The notes below the pieces were generated by a model. That model saw nothing but the letters and a program-made list of their open reading frames with translations, ran no database searches and was not told the DNA's origin. This document shows positions 11,458 through 21,577 of a stretch of DNA of 22,882 nucleotides, piece by piece; position 1 is the first letter of the stretch; every line of letters starts with the position of its first letter. Position numbers and translations under genes: made by a program. This DNA is from Acanthamoeba sp. SK_2022b (Eukaryota > Discosea > Longamoebia > Acanthamoebidae): contig JANDJZ010000733.1 in assembly GCA_027943245.1 (NCBI GenBank), forward strand, positions 1 to 22,882, written 5' to 3'.

Positions 11458-14400
11458 AAAGGAGGCGGAGGCGCACTTGGAGATTGTCCAGATGGGCGGC
11501 CAATCGAGGGAGGCGGGCCTTGAGCAGGCTCGAGAAGACCTGCGTGTAGACGATGATGCCCTCCATCGTGCTCCCATAGAAGTCGGACGGCAACAGATGC
11601 TGAAATGCACATCATGGCCACCACACACCACACGTGAGCGACACGCGACGCGAGAGCGAAACCAAATCCACGAAAACGAAAATGAAAGCGGAAAGCGAAG
11701 GTAAACCTCGATGAGGGTCATGAGCATCCAAAAGGCCTCTTCCTCCTCCATGAACAGGAGCAACAGCGCACAGATGAAGTTCATCGACTGGCAGTAGCCC
11801 ACGTCTGCATCATCGTGGCGCGGTTGCGTGCGTGTATGTCGTGAGATGGCCCTCGGTGAGACGCGTGGGTTTCGCGGGGTGGCGCGTACCTGTATTGACG
11901 CACGAGTAGGCGGTCAGCACGCGGCGCAGGGCGGCGATGCTGTCGTCGTCCGACTTGCCCAGCGCCTCATTCCCGTGGAATGTTCGTTTCAAGTCCTGTC
12001 GCACACACGACGCCCACTCCGCTTCAGTCGATCGCCACCACACACGCACACGCACACACGATCACGTGACTGCGGCGGAAACCGCCAAGTGATGGTGGCG
12101 GCCGGTGTGGTGGTGCACCTTTTCGATCTGTACAGTGTGTTTGGTTTCTCGATTGCAGTTAAGCAGAATGGATTGGTAGGAAAAGAGGCTCTTGTTGGCG
12201 TGGGCTCCGCTCATACCCTGCGTGTGTGTGTCGACACAAAATAAATGTTATAAAAAACCAAAAAAAAAAAAAAAATGAATGCTTGAGGGATGGTGGGCTG
12301 ACCTGCCAGAACTTGCCGCGAAGGTCGGGCAGGATGCCGTGCGTGCGAATGATGCTCTTCAACTCCTTTGATTTGTGGATTTTGTAGGGAAAATCGGAAC
12401 GCTGGGCGATTTCCTGCACACCAAAAGCACGCGCGGCCTGTGAGCAACCTCGGTTTGGGGAGGCAAAGGGGAGGGGGAGGCCACCTGGTAGTAGAGGTTC
12501 CAGGGCTTCTGGCGCTGCGTCCGCCAAAACTTCTCGGCCAGCGCGAAGAGACGGGACACCTTCTCCTCTTCTGCGATCACTGTCAGACGCACTCACACAC
12601 GACACACGACACACGACACACGACACGACGTGCCTTCGCCGTCGTTGCGGAGGAGGTCAGGCGCCTCGGGCGGGTCGTCGAGGATGATGGCGTTGTCCTC
12701 GTTCCATCGCTCGCGGCTCACCCGGCCGTCGCCCTTGACTGCCAGAAGCTTCTCGCCGTTCCACGACTCCTTGCTGCGCGCAAAGTTGCTCATCCACGGG
12801 CCCACGAGCTCGGTCTCGAGCCACGACACGTCGACCGTGCCCGTGGAGGCGGCGATCGAGCTGCTGCCCGCCGCGAGACTCTGAGCATTAACTCCGATCT
12901 GAATGCTGACGTCATCCGCCGTCATCCCGCCGCCAGCTGGGCCGCCCACGGCGGCGCTATCGCTGTACGAGTTCTTGCGGCGACCGCCGCCGTCGGAGCC
13001 GAGCTTGCGGAGGTCGATCCCGACGCGGTCCTTACCAAACTCCCACTCGAGCACGAAGCGGAGGAGGTTCTTCTTGTCCTCGCTCGTCTTCTTGGTGGCG
13101 ACGAGCAGCGTGTAGAAGCACGCCCCGCCCAGCCGGCCGTAGTAGTCGGGGTTGAGCAGACGCGTCAGCACCGGTTCTCGCGTTCGAAAATAACTGTCGA
13201 CAATCTGTGTGCAGCGCGTCACACGACATTCGGCCGCGTTGGGTTTAGAGGAGGCGCGTGGGACGGCGGCAGCGTGCGCGGGAGGGGGAAGGGGGTTACC
13301 TGCATGTAGACCTGCTTGATGGCGCAGTAGGTGGTGATTGCCTTGCAGGTGAGCGTGTTGCCCCAAAAGGGCGGCAATCTGTGCGTGTGTGCGTGTGCGA
13401 GTCGGTGAGGGGGTACATCGCAGGCGTGCGCACGCGCACGGGCTAGATGAGCAGTGGGGGGGGGCACCGTTTGCCGAGGCCGAGCACGCTCACCTTGCGT
13501 GAGAGGCTGGGCTTCTGCTGCTTTCGGCCCACCACCACCCCGTGAACCAGCTTCATGCAGACCGCCTTGTCGATCTCCCACCCGCATAGGATCTCCACGA
13601 CTGCCCCCACGCACTCTTGTCGGTGCCAGACACAACCGCACACGCATGACACACACACACACACACAGCACACAGCACACAGCACACAGCACACAGCACA
13701 CAGCACACAGCACACAGCACACAGCACACAGCACACAGCACACAGCACACAGCACACAGCACACAGCACACAGCACACAGCACACAGCACACAGCACACA
13801 GCACACAGCACACAGCACACACAGGCGGAGAGAGGCAAGTGTACTCAGATCGCGCAGGACGTCCTCCATCTCGATGGCCCCGCCGCTGCTTCGCGTCTCC
13901 CTGGCGGTCTCGATGATCTTGTCGAGGACCTCCTCCTCCTTGGCCCGGTTGAAGCGTCGGCGCTTGAACCGCTTGGCCAGCTCGTCCACGTTGAGGCCGC
14001 GGAACGTGAGCATGCCCGTGCGGTCGATCGGCCGGTGGTGGTGTCCGCCGCCGCCGGTGGTCCACGCGAGGGTGTCGTCCAGCTGCGTGCCCTCGCTCTG
14101 GGGTCGGCCCAGCGAGTGCGGTTTCTTGCGGACCGCCCGCCATCCGCCCGAGCTCGACTTGTCTCGCTCGTCGTCGCCGTCGCCGAGCGATGACGGCGGG
14201 GACGAGGGGCCCGAGCCCTCATTCGACGGCGGCGAGGCCGACGTGGGCGACGTGGGCGAGGTCGACGCCGCCGCGCTGGCGGCGGTCTGTTCGGTCGCGA
14301 CCAGGAGGTTCTTGTGGGCGTCGAGGTGCTTCTGCAGCATCGACGTGGAGATGAGGTACTGGTCGATCGACACCGCAATCCCATACCTGGTTCGACCAAC

Positions 14401-15084
14401 GCAACGTCGTGTACGATGACGACGACCAATCATCAGCGTCATCATCATCAACATCATCTACATCATCAACATCCAGAAGAGGAGGAGGAGGTACCGAATG
14501 TCTTCGTGCTCGAGGAGCCGCTTCAGGAAGAGGCGGATGGTCTCGGCGACGTCTTCTTCCACGTCGCCCTTGCTCCTCACATCAAAATTGTTGATCGCTG
14601 CACGACGCTGCACGTGAGCCATGCGGTGTGCGTGCGTGCGCGCGCGCGCGCGTGAGGGTCGTTACCACGGAGGAAGGCTTCCTCGGTCGTGATAGGAGGC
14701 GGCGATGAGCGGCCGGCCGGCGTGGCCGCGTGTCCGCCGTTGATCGTGGCGCGGCCGAGCATGGGCGACACCACCCGAAAGTTGCCGCGCGTCCTGTGGC
14801 TCTTCTTTCGTATCGTGGGCGGCAGCAAAATCCTTATTTTATGGTGATTTTGTTTTGGTGTTTAAATAAAAATGATTAATTGTAGGCCACCATCAGAGTA
14901 GGATTTATGAAGAAGGTTCAACTGTGAGATTGAATGAAGATTATTAATCATAATAAATTTAAATATAAAAAGAAGTGGACGGAGAATGACAGACGTACTT
15001 GGCGTCGATGGTGCCGTCGTGATCAACGTGCAAAATGGATTCCCAGCCTTCTGGAATTTGGAGCTCACCTCCATTTGCCTCCAT
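9648..15084 (-). CDS. TBC-domain Rab GTPase-activating protein, 17 exons
   Basis: TBC proteins speed GTP hydrolysis by Rab GTPases in membrane traffic. Proposed minus-strand exons: 15084-14999, 14832-14666, 14597-14495, 14386-13845, 13600-13468, 13378-13300, 13204-12634, 12570-12485, 12413-12303, 12217-12119, 11995-11890, 11804-11707, 11599-11477, 11361-11296, 11218-11119, 10963-9863, 9739-9648. Phases close to 3663 nt, 1220 residues. The TBC domain spans ~610-825: HGILPDLRGKFWQ, then IEKDLKRTF with the arginine finger (R663), then VGYCQSMNF with the glutamine finger (Q700), LLPSDFYGSTMEGI, WFLCLFVTVLP and VWDSLYYEGPYVLFRVALAL. Both catalytic residues are present, so an active GAP is expected. 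Residues 1-590 are partly helical (EEDVAETIRLFLKRLLEHED, RLGGACFYTLLVATKK) and match no family I know. The C-terminal ~400 residues are Ser/Pro/Gly-rich. All junctions are GT-AG except the one after 12634, which fits best as GC-AG. The target Rab is unknown. Confidence 0.92.
11394..11455. repeat. (CA)31 microsatellite in a TBC gene intron
   Basis: Thirty-one CA units lie inside the 115-nt intron 11362-11476, so over half of this intron is repeat. In the transcript it reads (UG)31 and sits close to the acceptor of the exon encoding the WFLCLF part of the TBC domain. Confidence 0.95.
13649..13822. repeat. 7-bp minisatellite (ACACAGC)22 in a TBC gene intron
   Basis: Twenty-two perfect copies of ACACAGC occupy 13663-13816, preceded by a short (AC)n from about 13649. 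They lie in the intron 13601-13844, which interrupts the N-terminal coding part. Because the period is 7, the array is open in all three frames on each strand and translates to Cys/Val/Leu-rich or His/Ser/Thr/Gln-rich repeats, which are artefacts. Confidence 0.96.
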
Positions 15085-15529
15085 CTTGAAGGATAGCCCA
15101 AATGGGGCGGTGCGAACTGTACAACCACACCGCAATAAATGACACTCGCCTTAATTCTTCGCAATAGCAATTCGTAATAAAACAAGGTATTGCAAGTATG
15201 CATCGTGTCGGCCGGGGAAGACGAGAAGCTAGTAGGGGCAGCAAGCTTGTATTGTATTTATGTGCGTTTGTGTTAAGTTGGTTGGTAGTTGTGGCTGCGC
15301 ACAGACCAGCGCCAAAAGAGAGATAAATAAATACAAGAGGGTAGGAGGTAGAGATATGCCGTCCACTGCTGGTGATAACCAGAGCGGTTTGGAGAAGCTG
15401 CAAGGCACGACAAGACGTGCACGAGATGGGGGGGGGGGGAAGAGAGGGAGAGAGAAGATGGAACAGGAAGAGGAAGAGGAGGAGAGATGAACGGGCCTAG
15501 GTGGATAGAAGAGGGAGAGTTCGCAGTTT
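15085..15529. other. Intergenic region between TIM23 and the TBC gene
   Basis: About 445 bases contain the TIM23 3' UTR and the TBC promoter. There is no coding sequence I can support. It holds a G-tract at 15428-15439, a purine-rich GGAAGAGGAAGAGG stretch (15465-15490), and AT-rich sequence at 15130-15260 near the TBC start. No strong promoter motif was recognised. Confidence 0.5.
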
Positions 15530-16398
15530 TTACTCGTCGGCGGGAAGGATCTTTCGCAGGCCCATGATGTTGTACTTGTGGCCCACCACGAGCCCAACGC
15601 CAGCAAACGCGCCCAGCACGCCAAACGACAGGCACTTCACGATGCCGGCTGTGCAGAAAGTGAAACGGAGAGATTAGCACAGAAAATGGAAAAAAGAAAC
15701 GCTGCGTTGCGCAAAGCAAGATTTCGTGCGATTGGGGTGCCAACTGATTGCAAGCTGAGATCCCAGCAGATGGCAAGAAGGGAATAAAGAAAAGATGGAA
15801 GATGGGGAGCGAATATGGTACCTCCACTCCAGTAAATGAGAGGCGCCAAAGTAGAACCAGCGACGATGTTGAGACCGTCCTGCTTCTGCCTCGCGGCGGC
15901 AGTGGCAGTCTCGGCGCCCGAGTAGAGCAGAACCAAGACGCCAAGGCCGTTGGCCAAACGTCCACCCTTTCGGCCGGCACCGTTGAGGCAGGCGTTTAAT
16001 CGCAGCTTCCATGGCAGGCCACGCTCGGCGTTAAGCAGACCCTTCACTCCACCCCACGTTGTGCCAATCACGCCACCTGATGGGTAGTACGAAGCACGTG
16101 TTAACACAAAATCTGCAGAAATGACGTGGTTGCAAGAAAATCGCGCAAGGATGACAGTACCCGTGAGCCAGGCACTTCCCCACAGCCAAGTTGATCGATC
16201 GGCCCAAGACATCTTTCGGCCTGTGTTATCATCCGTGAAGATGTACTCGGCTCCCTTGGGTCCGGACATTCCATACATCGGATTTGTGTAGCTGATCGAA
16301 TCTACATCGATGCCGATGTTGTCCAGCTTGGGCTCGGGAAAGGCATCAAAATCGGGCAGAGAAGAAGAAGAAGAATCAGCGTACGAGGAATCGCCCAT
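15530..16398 (-). CDS. TIM23: Mitochondrial import inner membrane translocase subunit Tim23
   Basis: Tim23 forms the inner-membrane channel of the presequence translocase with Tim17. Proposed minus-strand exons: 16398-16161, 16076-15822 and 15648-15530, with phase-1 GT-AG introns of 84 and 173 nt; the product is 203 residues, close to the usual ~209. Residues 1-70 are a hydrophilic N-terminal domain facing the intermembrane space (Ser-rich, acidic, with NPMYGM). The Tim17/22/23 domain begins at WLTGGVIGTTWGGVKGLLN and continues with RLNACLNGAGRKGGRLANGL, GVLVLLYSGAET, DGLNIVAGSTLAPLIYWSG and, across the last junction, AGIVKCLSFGVLGAFAGVGL. The four Gly-rich segments with GxxxG spacing are the expected membrane helices. 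Intron 1 has no in-frame stop. Assignment to Tim23 over Tim17 rests on the N-terminal extension and DGLNIVAGS. Confidence 0.9.
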
Positions 16399-16619
16399 CT
16401 TGTGAATCTGTGTGTTGGAGATATAAAGTTTTGACGCTCCAATCGATGCAAAAATCGCTTGTGTGCCCTGATCGCAGCGCCACCTGTGCCGGTCTTCCTC
16501 GAATCGACCACCTTAACTGGAGCTTCGGAGCACACGAAATTCCGCCTTGGCAGCCTTCTTGTTGCGTTTCAAATGCAAAAAGAGACTGGTGTGGGAGTAG
16601 ACCGTGCTGGTGCCTCTTG

Positions 16620-17843
16620 TTACATAAACTCAAGTTTGTGGAAGGTGACAGGCTTCGTTCGGGTGGCCTTCGGTGGCGTGGCGGTGGCGGTCCCCACCGA
16701 TCTCCTCCTTCGCTTGTTGTTGCCACTGTTGATGTCTTCTTCCGTAGTCGTGGACGCGTGTTCTCCTTTGTTCATGACCGACGGGATGACGTCAGCGCTG
16801 CTTCCGCTGCTGCTGTTCCCTCGGCTGGTGCTCCGCTTGCATGTGCAGGCCGCTGCTCCTCCCTCGGCGCTGCTGGTCTTGCACGACGGGCAGTACTGGT
16901 GGAACTCGAGCACTGACGCCGCCGCCGCCCTTAACGCCGCCTCATCGGCAGCCGAAAGACACCGTTCGCGCTCCTTTCGCTTTTTCGACGACGAGGCTGC
17001 CGCGGCCGCTGCGACAAGCGCAACGTCGACGCCTGCCGTGGAGTAGGACCTGGCGTGGTGGTGCTGATGTTGATGATAGTGGTGAGGGCGATGTTCCAGT
17101 GGGGTCGTGCGATGAGGAGGTTGGCTGCGGTGGTGGAGATCGTCATGAGCTCCGCTCACGATGACGCCAGTTCCTCGTGTAACCGCCATTTCGGACCCTG
17201 GGCGAGCTACGGGCCAGTGCGATTGGTGGTGTAGCAAGGCAGTATCGTGACAGGCAAACGGTAGGCCGGGGTGGTGATGGGGATGACGATGATGGTGATG
17301 ATGTGAGTGGTGGAGGAGAGGCTGATGCGGTCCGACACCTTCGGCGACAGAGTGGCGCCTGTGGTGGTGGCGGTGTCGCTTCTCCTGCTTAGCGAGCTGA
17401 CGCTGTAGGATGTCCTTCTGCTGCTTGAGCACGTGCAGCTGTCGTTCGAGCAGAAGCATGCGCTCGTCGGCACCAGGCGGTGAGGAGGGATGTTGATGAA
17501 GGTGCTGATGATGAAGCGCTGCATGGTCAACGAGGGGCAGGCTCGCGTAGTGGACCGCGGAAGTAGAGGACGACGACGTAGACGAGAGCGAGCGGGGCAG
17601 GTGTTGTTGCTGTTGATGCGCGACAGCAGCGGCGGCAGCGTGGTCGATGGAGGGCATGGAGGCCGACCTCCTCTTCTCCATCATCTCATTGACGTCCCCC
17701 AACAGCTCTCTGATGGAGGGCAGTCGTTCCTGGGCCGCAGCTGAGGAGGACGTGTGCGAGCCCGAGAGAGCCAGCGAAGGTCGCCGTCCGCTGCTGATCT
17801 GGTGCGGTGGAACTGGCGTGGCGGCCACTAGCGGAAGAGACAT
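16620..17843 (-). CDS. Uncharacterised His-rich protein A with C-terminal FHKL motif (cluster member 1)
   Basis: I recognise no family. It is a single uninterrupted frame of 407 residues from a clear ATG, unlike the intron-rich genes to its left. In order: a short hydrophobic motif LPSIRELLGD (41-50) followed by MMEKRRS; Ser- and Gln-rich linkers; a predicted coiled coil (~124-156, ERMLLLERQLHVLKQQKDIL); a long His-rich section (~155-280) with several H-runs; a poly-Ala and KKRKERER stretch; an Ala-rich helix; a Cys pattern CPSC (318-321) and CTC (333-335) that might bind metal; a basic patch KRRRR (377-381), a likely nuclear signal; and the extreme C-terminus TFHKLEFM. That ending matches the FHHM motif of the next two genes. 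The LPSI-x-x-LL motif resembles short repressor-type motifs of transcription regulators, which is speculative. A nuclear regulatory role is inference. Confidence 0.8.
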   Translation of the reverse strand: MSLPLVAATPVPPHQISSGRRPSLALSGSHTSSSAAAQERLPSIRELLGDVNEMMEKRRSASMPSIDHAAAAAVAHQQQQHLPRSLSSTSSSSTSAVHYASLPLVDHAALHHQHLHQHPSSPPGADERMLLLERQLHVLKQQKDILQRQLAKQEKRHRHHHRRHSVAEGVGPHQPLLHHSHHHHHRHPHHHPGLPFACHDTALLHHQSHWPVARPGSEMAVTRGTGVIVSGAHDDLHHRSQPPHRTTPLEHRPHHYHQHQHHHARSYSTAGVDVALVAAAAAASSSKKRKERERCLSAADEAALRAAAASVLEFHQYCPSCKTSSAEGGAAACTCKRSTSRGNSSSGSSADVIPSVMNKGEHASTTTEEDINSGNNKRRRRSVGTATATPPKATRTKPVTFHKLEFM

Positions 17844-18913
17844 GACTCCCCACCCTTTTTTCGGCTACGAAAAAATATGGTCTATCGCAGGGACTCGGCG
17901 CTAAGAAGAAGAGCGGTGAGGTCCTGCGGGCGTTTTGGCTCGGGGCTTGGGGTCCTGTGGGCGTGTGACGCTGGCAGCTGTCGGAGGTGAGGGGAGTGGT
18001 AGTGCAGTCCTCGAGGAGTCAGCGGAACGGGCCGTGCAGCAGAGGGGCTCGCTGGGGGGGTTGGTGTGGGCTGGCCGGCGAGGAGTTAGTAGTTCAGAAC
18101 GGAGGCTCAACTGGCCGCCGTGGTATGGTCAGAGTCACAGAGGCGAAGAAGAACAGGTGGTTGAGAAGAAGAGGGAATGGCAGGGCCGTCCGTCTTTTGT
18201 GGGGACCTTCCGAACTACGCGGCTGGGGGTTGTCGTGGCTGGGGAAACTGCTGAGGGGGACGATGCGGACGATGAATAATTGGCCGCAGTCCTCTCCTAC
18301 TTGGGCTTAAACCATGAACTGCCCGCGCACAGACCGCTATCTTACCGTAATCTTCGCGTCGCGAGCCACTAGGCATTACGTGATCTGCGCACTCAAGGGG
18401 CTCGAGTTCGATTGAATTTCGACTCGGGGTGCTGGTCGGCCGTGCGGCGCGCGCACGGTTGGCTGCGCACCGACCTTTTCGCGACTGCGTTGGCGCCGGA
18501 GAGCGCGACCTCGTCGCTCCGGGTGGGCGGCACAGGTCACGATTCGGTGCAGTTGCCGGAATTTACACAGCTGAGTTGACGGGGAAGGGGGAGTTGCCCA
18601 AGAGGCCACGCATTCTTGAGAAGGATTTGGCGGTTCACCATTTCTAAGCAGATTACTCCACTCACACGCGAGACTCAGGTGACCTTGTTGGGAAGGAAAA
18701 CCAAAGCTCCAGTCCAATAAAAGGCCTGGTTTTTTACGTCGACACCTTAAGTAAGCTCAGCAACGCGAGATTGGTTGAGCGGCAGCGCTGTTCTCTGGGT
18801 TGGCTATTGATTTGGTCACAAACACAATATCTGCGTTCTTGTTTGGGGTTGGTAGCGTGTGTTGTAACATGCGAGACAAAAGGAAGGGCTTGCCGATCCA
18901 GTTGCCTGGGCCC
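17844..18913. other. Intergenic region between cluster genes A and B
   Basis: About 1.07 kb hold the upstream region of gene A and the 3' UTR of gene B. On the minus strand CATATTTTTT (complement of about 17868-17877) lies some 25-35 bases before the gene A ATG and could serve as a TATA-like element. CCAAT-box cores occur as CCAAT (18714-18718) and ATTGG (18770-18774). Frames of up to 114 codons occur (for example 17935-18279 plus) but have no recognisable content, so I do not call them. Confidence 0.5.
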
Positions 18914-20713
18914 TTAAGCATGGCCCCCAACGCTCATGTGGTGGAACACCAGAGGGCTGTTCTCTCGCTGGTCGCCGCGACTCCGCTTGGCCTCATGAGG
19001 TAGGCCGTAGTGCGGCTGCCGCGTACGATAGCCGCGAAGCTCGATCTCAGCCTCTTGGCTCCTGTAGTCGTAGGCCGCCGCGTGCGGCGGCTGGCAGTAG
19101 GGGTCGACGATAGGCGCGACGTGGGGACGCCGTTGCGTCGCAAAGTAATGATCCCCGAAATAGGCTTCGTCGCCTTCGCTTTCGCTCTTTTGTCTTCTTC
19201 GCTTTCGCGTTCGTTCTTCGTGGCTTATGCCTCGATTGTTGTTGGGCCAGGTGCCGACGCTGATGCCGGGGAAGCTCTGCGGCGCCGCCCAGTGTGGCTC
19301 GGCTGGTGCTTCCCAGGAGCCGTGGCCGTGGCTATAATAGGTATAGGCGGGACCGCAAGAACACACGCATGATACGGGAGCCTCTGGGTGCTGGTGGTGG
19401 TGGTGGTGGTGGTGGTGGCCGTGACGCGAGGGCGGCGAGTGCAAAGGCGCGGCGGGCGCGGACGTAGATAGCAAGCGAGGGGTTGCCCTCGGCGAAGACG
19501 ACAGCGATGCCGACAGTGGTGGTGATGGGGTCGGAGAGGCTGCGGCCGGGGAAGGCGAGGGCAAGAGGGGCTGGATGACCGACGTCAGCATGAGCTGCTC
19601 CCAGATGTCGAGCTCCTTCCTCGTTGCCACACCCCGTCGACCGCTCGCTGTTGACAGGCCTCCGCCGTTCGCGCGTCGAGAAGTCGACGACCTCGAACCC
19701 TGGCGTGTAGCGGCGTCGTGTTCTTGGTGGGCCGTCTCCTGGCCTTGGGTGTCGTGGTCGCACTCAGGGTCCACCGTTGTCGTGGTCTGGAGTGCGCTGC
19801 GTCGTCGCTTCTCCTCGAGCCGCTGCCGCAGCTTCTCGTTCAGGCACCGACGGGTCACAGTGGCGTCTCCCAGGGCGCCGCCGTTGCGCGGCACACAAAT
19901 GTCTTCGTGTTGTGGAGGCGGATTCGGTGTACGAGAGGTCGTAGTGGTGGTTGTTGTCGTGGTCGAGGCCTCCTCGGCCGGGTTAGGCTGGTGATGGTGA
20001 GCAGAGCTGGAGCTAGTAGAGACCTCGAGTAGGGGGCTGTAGCTGTCACTCCTCGAGAGGTGGTGGCCCTCGTCATCCTCGTCAGAAGATCTGTCGGTCT
20101 GAGTGGCAGTCTCGCCCTCTTCCTGGTGTCGGTAGGAGTAGCTCTCATCTTCATCTACTATGGTGATGTAGTCACGGCGGGGCTGCTGCTGCTGCTGCTG
20201 CTTGGGCAAGTGACCAGTGGCGCCGTCAGTGGTCGTCTGTGGATGATCATGGACCGCTGACGTGACTGCTTCTCCGTATGTGTAGGCGTCAGTGAGCCAC
20301 GAGTGTCGGTCGAGAGCGGAAGTTGAGGAAGCTGACGAGGGTGGAGGCGGTGAAGAGGGCGAAGGGGGGTGGTTGAGTAGGAAGTCGATGCCCAGCCTTG
20401 GCGTGGGGGATGTGCTTTGTTGGAGAGGAGGCCTCTTGCGCTTCATCTGTTCCTCCGCTTCGTCAGCAACTGCTGCTCGGGTCGGTCTGGTCGTAGTTGA
20501 AGTGGCAACGTAGAAGGCGCTTGTACTCCCGGAAGCCAGTGGAGACGAAGGTGGCGTTATGGCAACCGCAGGATGATAGGGTCCCCGCGCTCGCGCCTGG
20601 TCGGTCGATGCAGCGACGCTCTGGTCGTCCTTGTGCTGGAGTTGAAGCAGCACGTCGGCTACTTCCAACTCAACCGCCCTATTTTCACCGGTCGCCGTAG
20701 CTCTCATCATCAT
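18914..20713 (-). CDS. Uncharacterised Ser/His/Thr-rich protein B with C-terminal FHHM motif (cluster member 2)
   Basis: No known family was recognised. A single frame gives 599 residues if it starts at the first of three consecutive ATGs (20713); the frame is open upstream to about 20854 but without an ATG. In order: an N-terminal helix-like segment VELEVADVLLQLQHKDDQ; TPPSSPLAS; the basic patch KRKRPP; a short hydrophobic motif RLGIDFLLNHPPSP, comparable to LPSIRELL of gene A; a poly-Gln run in LPKQQQQQQPRRDY; acidic/Ser stretches; a poly-Thr run; a charged helix RRCLNEKLRQRLEEKRRR; Ser/Pro-rich linkers; a His run (HHHHHHHH); CVCSCG; a basic patch RTRKRRRQK; and near the C-terminus EAKRSRGD followed by LVFHHMSVGGHA (FHHM at 590-593). 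It sits head-to-tail with genes A and C. A nuclear, disordered regulatory protein is inferred. Confidence 0.8.
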   Translation of the reverse strand: MMMRATATGENRAVELEVADVLLQLQHKDDQSVAASTDQARARGPYHPAVAITPPSSPLASGSTSAFYVATSTTTRPTRAAVADEAEEQMKRKRPPLQQSTSPTPRLGIDFLLNHPPSPSSPPPPSSASSTSALDRHSWLTDAYTYGEAVTSAVHDHPQTTTDGATGHLPKQQQQQQPRRDYITIVDEDESYSYRHQEEGETATQTDRSSDEDDEGHHLSRSDSYSPLLEVSTSSSSAHHHQPNPAEEASTTTTTTTTTSRTPNPPPQHEDICVPRNGGALGDATVTRRCLNEKLRQRLEEKRRRSALQTTTTVDPECDHDTQGQETAHQEHDAATRQGSRSSTSRRANGGGLSTASGRRGVATRKELDIWEQLMLTSVIQPLLPSPSPAAASPTPSPPLSASLSSSPRATPRLLSTSAPAAPLHSPPSRHGHHHHHHHHQHPEAPVSCVCSCGPAYTYYSHGHGSWEAPAEPHWAAPQSFPGISVGTWPNNNRGISHEERTRKRRRQKSESEGDEAYFGDHYFATQRRPHVAPIVDPYCQPPHAAAYDYRSQEAEIELRGYRTRQPHYGLPHEAKRSRGDQRENSPLVFHHMSVGGHA

Positions 20714-21056
20714 TTCTGCGGGCCTTCGGCTCGAGGAAGAGAGGAGTTCTGTGTGTACTGACGTGGAACCGCGGACAAGGGGTGGCGTCAAGCTTCGAGC
20801 GAGGCAGTATTGATCCACCGCCGCGAACACTGGCGCTGACACTGACACAGACACACAGAACAGCTGGCCAAGGAGGGCGCGTCAAACTTGCCGTAAACGG
20901 CCAGTGTCTTCGGTGGGGCGACTGGATGTGAATGACCCTGGGAATCGGTCACGCCTTGTCCCCATTTAGCCTGCACCCAGACTTTTGGCTATTGCTGCCA
21001 CCTGGCGACTATTTCAATCTCTTGTGGTTATTTGGTAAGACAGCTAATTTTATCAA

Positions 21057-21069
21057 CCAATCCTATTGG
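21057..21069. promoter_or_regulatory. Inverted pair of CCAAT boxes upstream of gene B
   Basis: CCAAT-CCT-ATTGG is a perfect inverted pair with a three-base spacer, about 345 bases upstream of the gene B start on the minus strand. CCAAT is the NF-Y core site. Whether it acts here is inference. Confidence 0.4.
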
Positions 21070-21499
21070 ATGCGTAAATTTGAGCACAAACCAGCTGATC
21101 CGCAACCCCTCATTAGGGGTTTTTGGCTTGTCGCGGCCCCGCCAAGACAGCCCAGGTTTGGTCTCTCCCCTCAACGTTACATGCCACGACACAGGCCTTG
21201 TCGTAAAGCCGTCAGTACCCGATCTTCACCGGTGCCCACTCACTGATATACTTTTACCTTACCCTCCCACGGTGTTGTTAGTAGTACTGGTGTCGTGGGA
21301 GCTAGCCCTTCCAACTGCACTCTTACCAACCAATCGCGCAAGAACTTGGGTGTTTGCCGTTACGTACCTGGCAATTGCCCCTGGCTGAATGGTCGTTGCC
21401 TTCTTCTCAGTCCTATCTCCCCGCCCCTGAATCTCCCTGTCGCTGTGCCGCGCACCGTGGGCGCGTCTTACGCACAGCGAGGCATAAATAACTGCGTGC

Positions 21500-21561
21500 T
21501 ATTTTTTTCTTGTTTATTTTTTTGTTTTTTTTTCTTGTTTATTTTTTTTCTTGTTTTTTTA
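21500..21561. repeat. T-rich tract with TTTCTTGTTTATTT-like repeats
   Basis: Three imperfect copies of a TTTTCTTGTTTATT-like unit make an almost pure T tract on the plus strand. It begins about 65 bases after the gene C stop on the minus strand, so the transcript would carry an A-rich stretch in its 3' UTR. Confidence 0.6.
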
Positions 21562-21577
21562 CACGACTAGTAGTACT

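Noticed and set aside
13219..14457. 412-codon minus-strand frame rich in Leu-Cys-Ala-Val repeats
   Set aside because: It reads through the 7-bp minisatellite and several introns of the TBC gene. Only parts of it are true exons.
18360..18440. Stretch with GAGTTCGATT resembling a tRNA T-arm
   Set aside because: No acceptor, D-arm or anticodon stem can be drawn around it, so I do not call a tRNA.
17935..18647. Plus-strand frames at 17935-18279 and 18429-18647
   Set aside because: No family resemblance, no splice-consistent extension, and typical of GC-rich spacer. Kept as intergenic.
20714..20854. Upstream extension of gene B beginning at GTG (20854)
   Set aside because: There is no ATG in the extension, and GTG starts are not expected in a nuclear gene. 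The first ATG of the triple ATG at 20713 was preferred.
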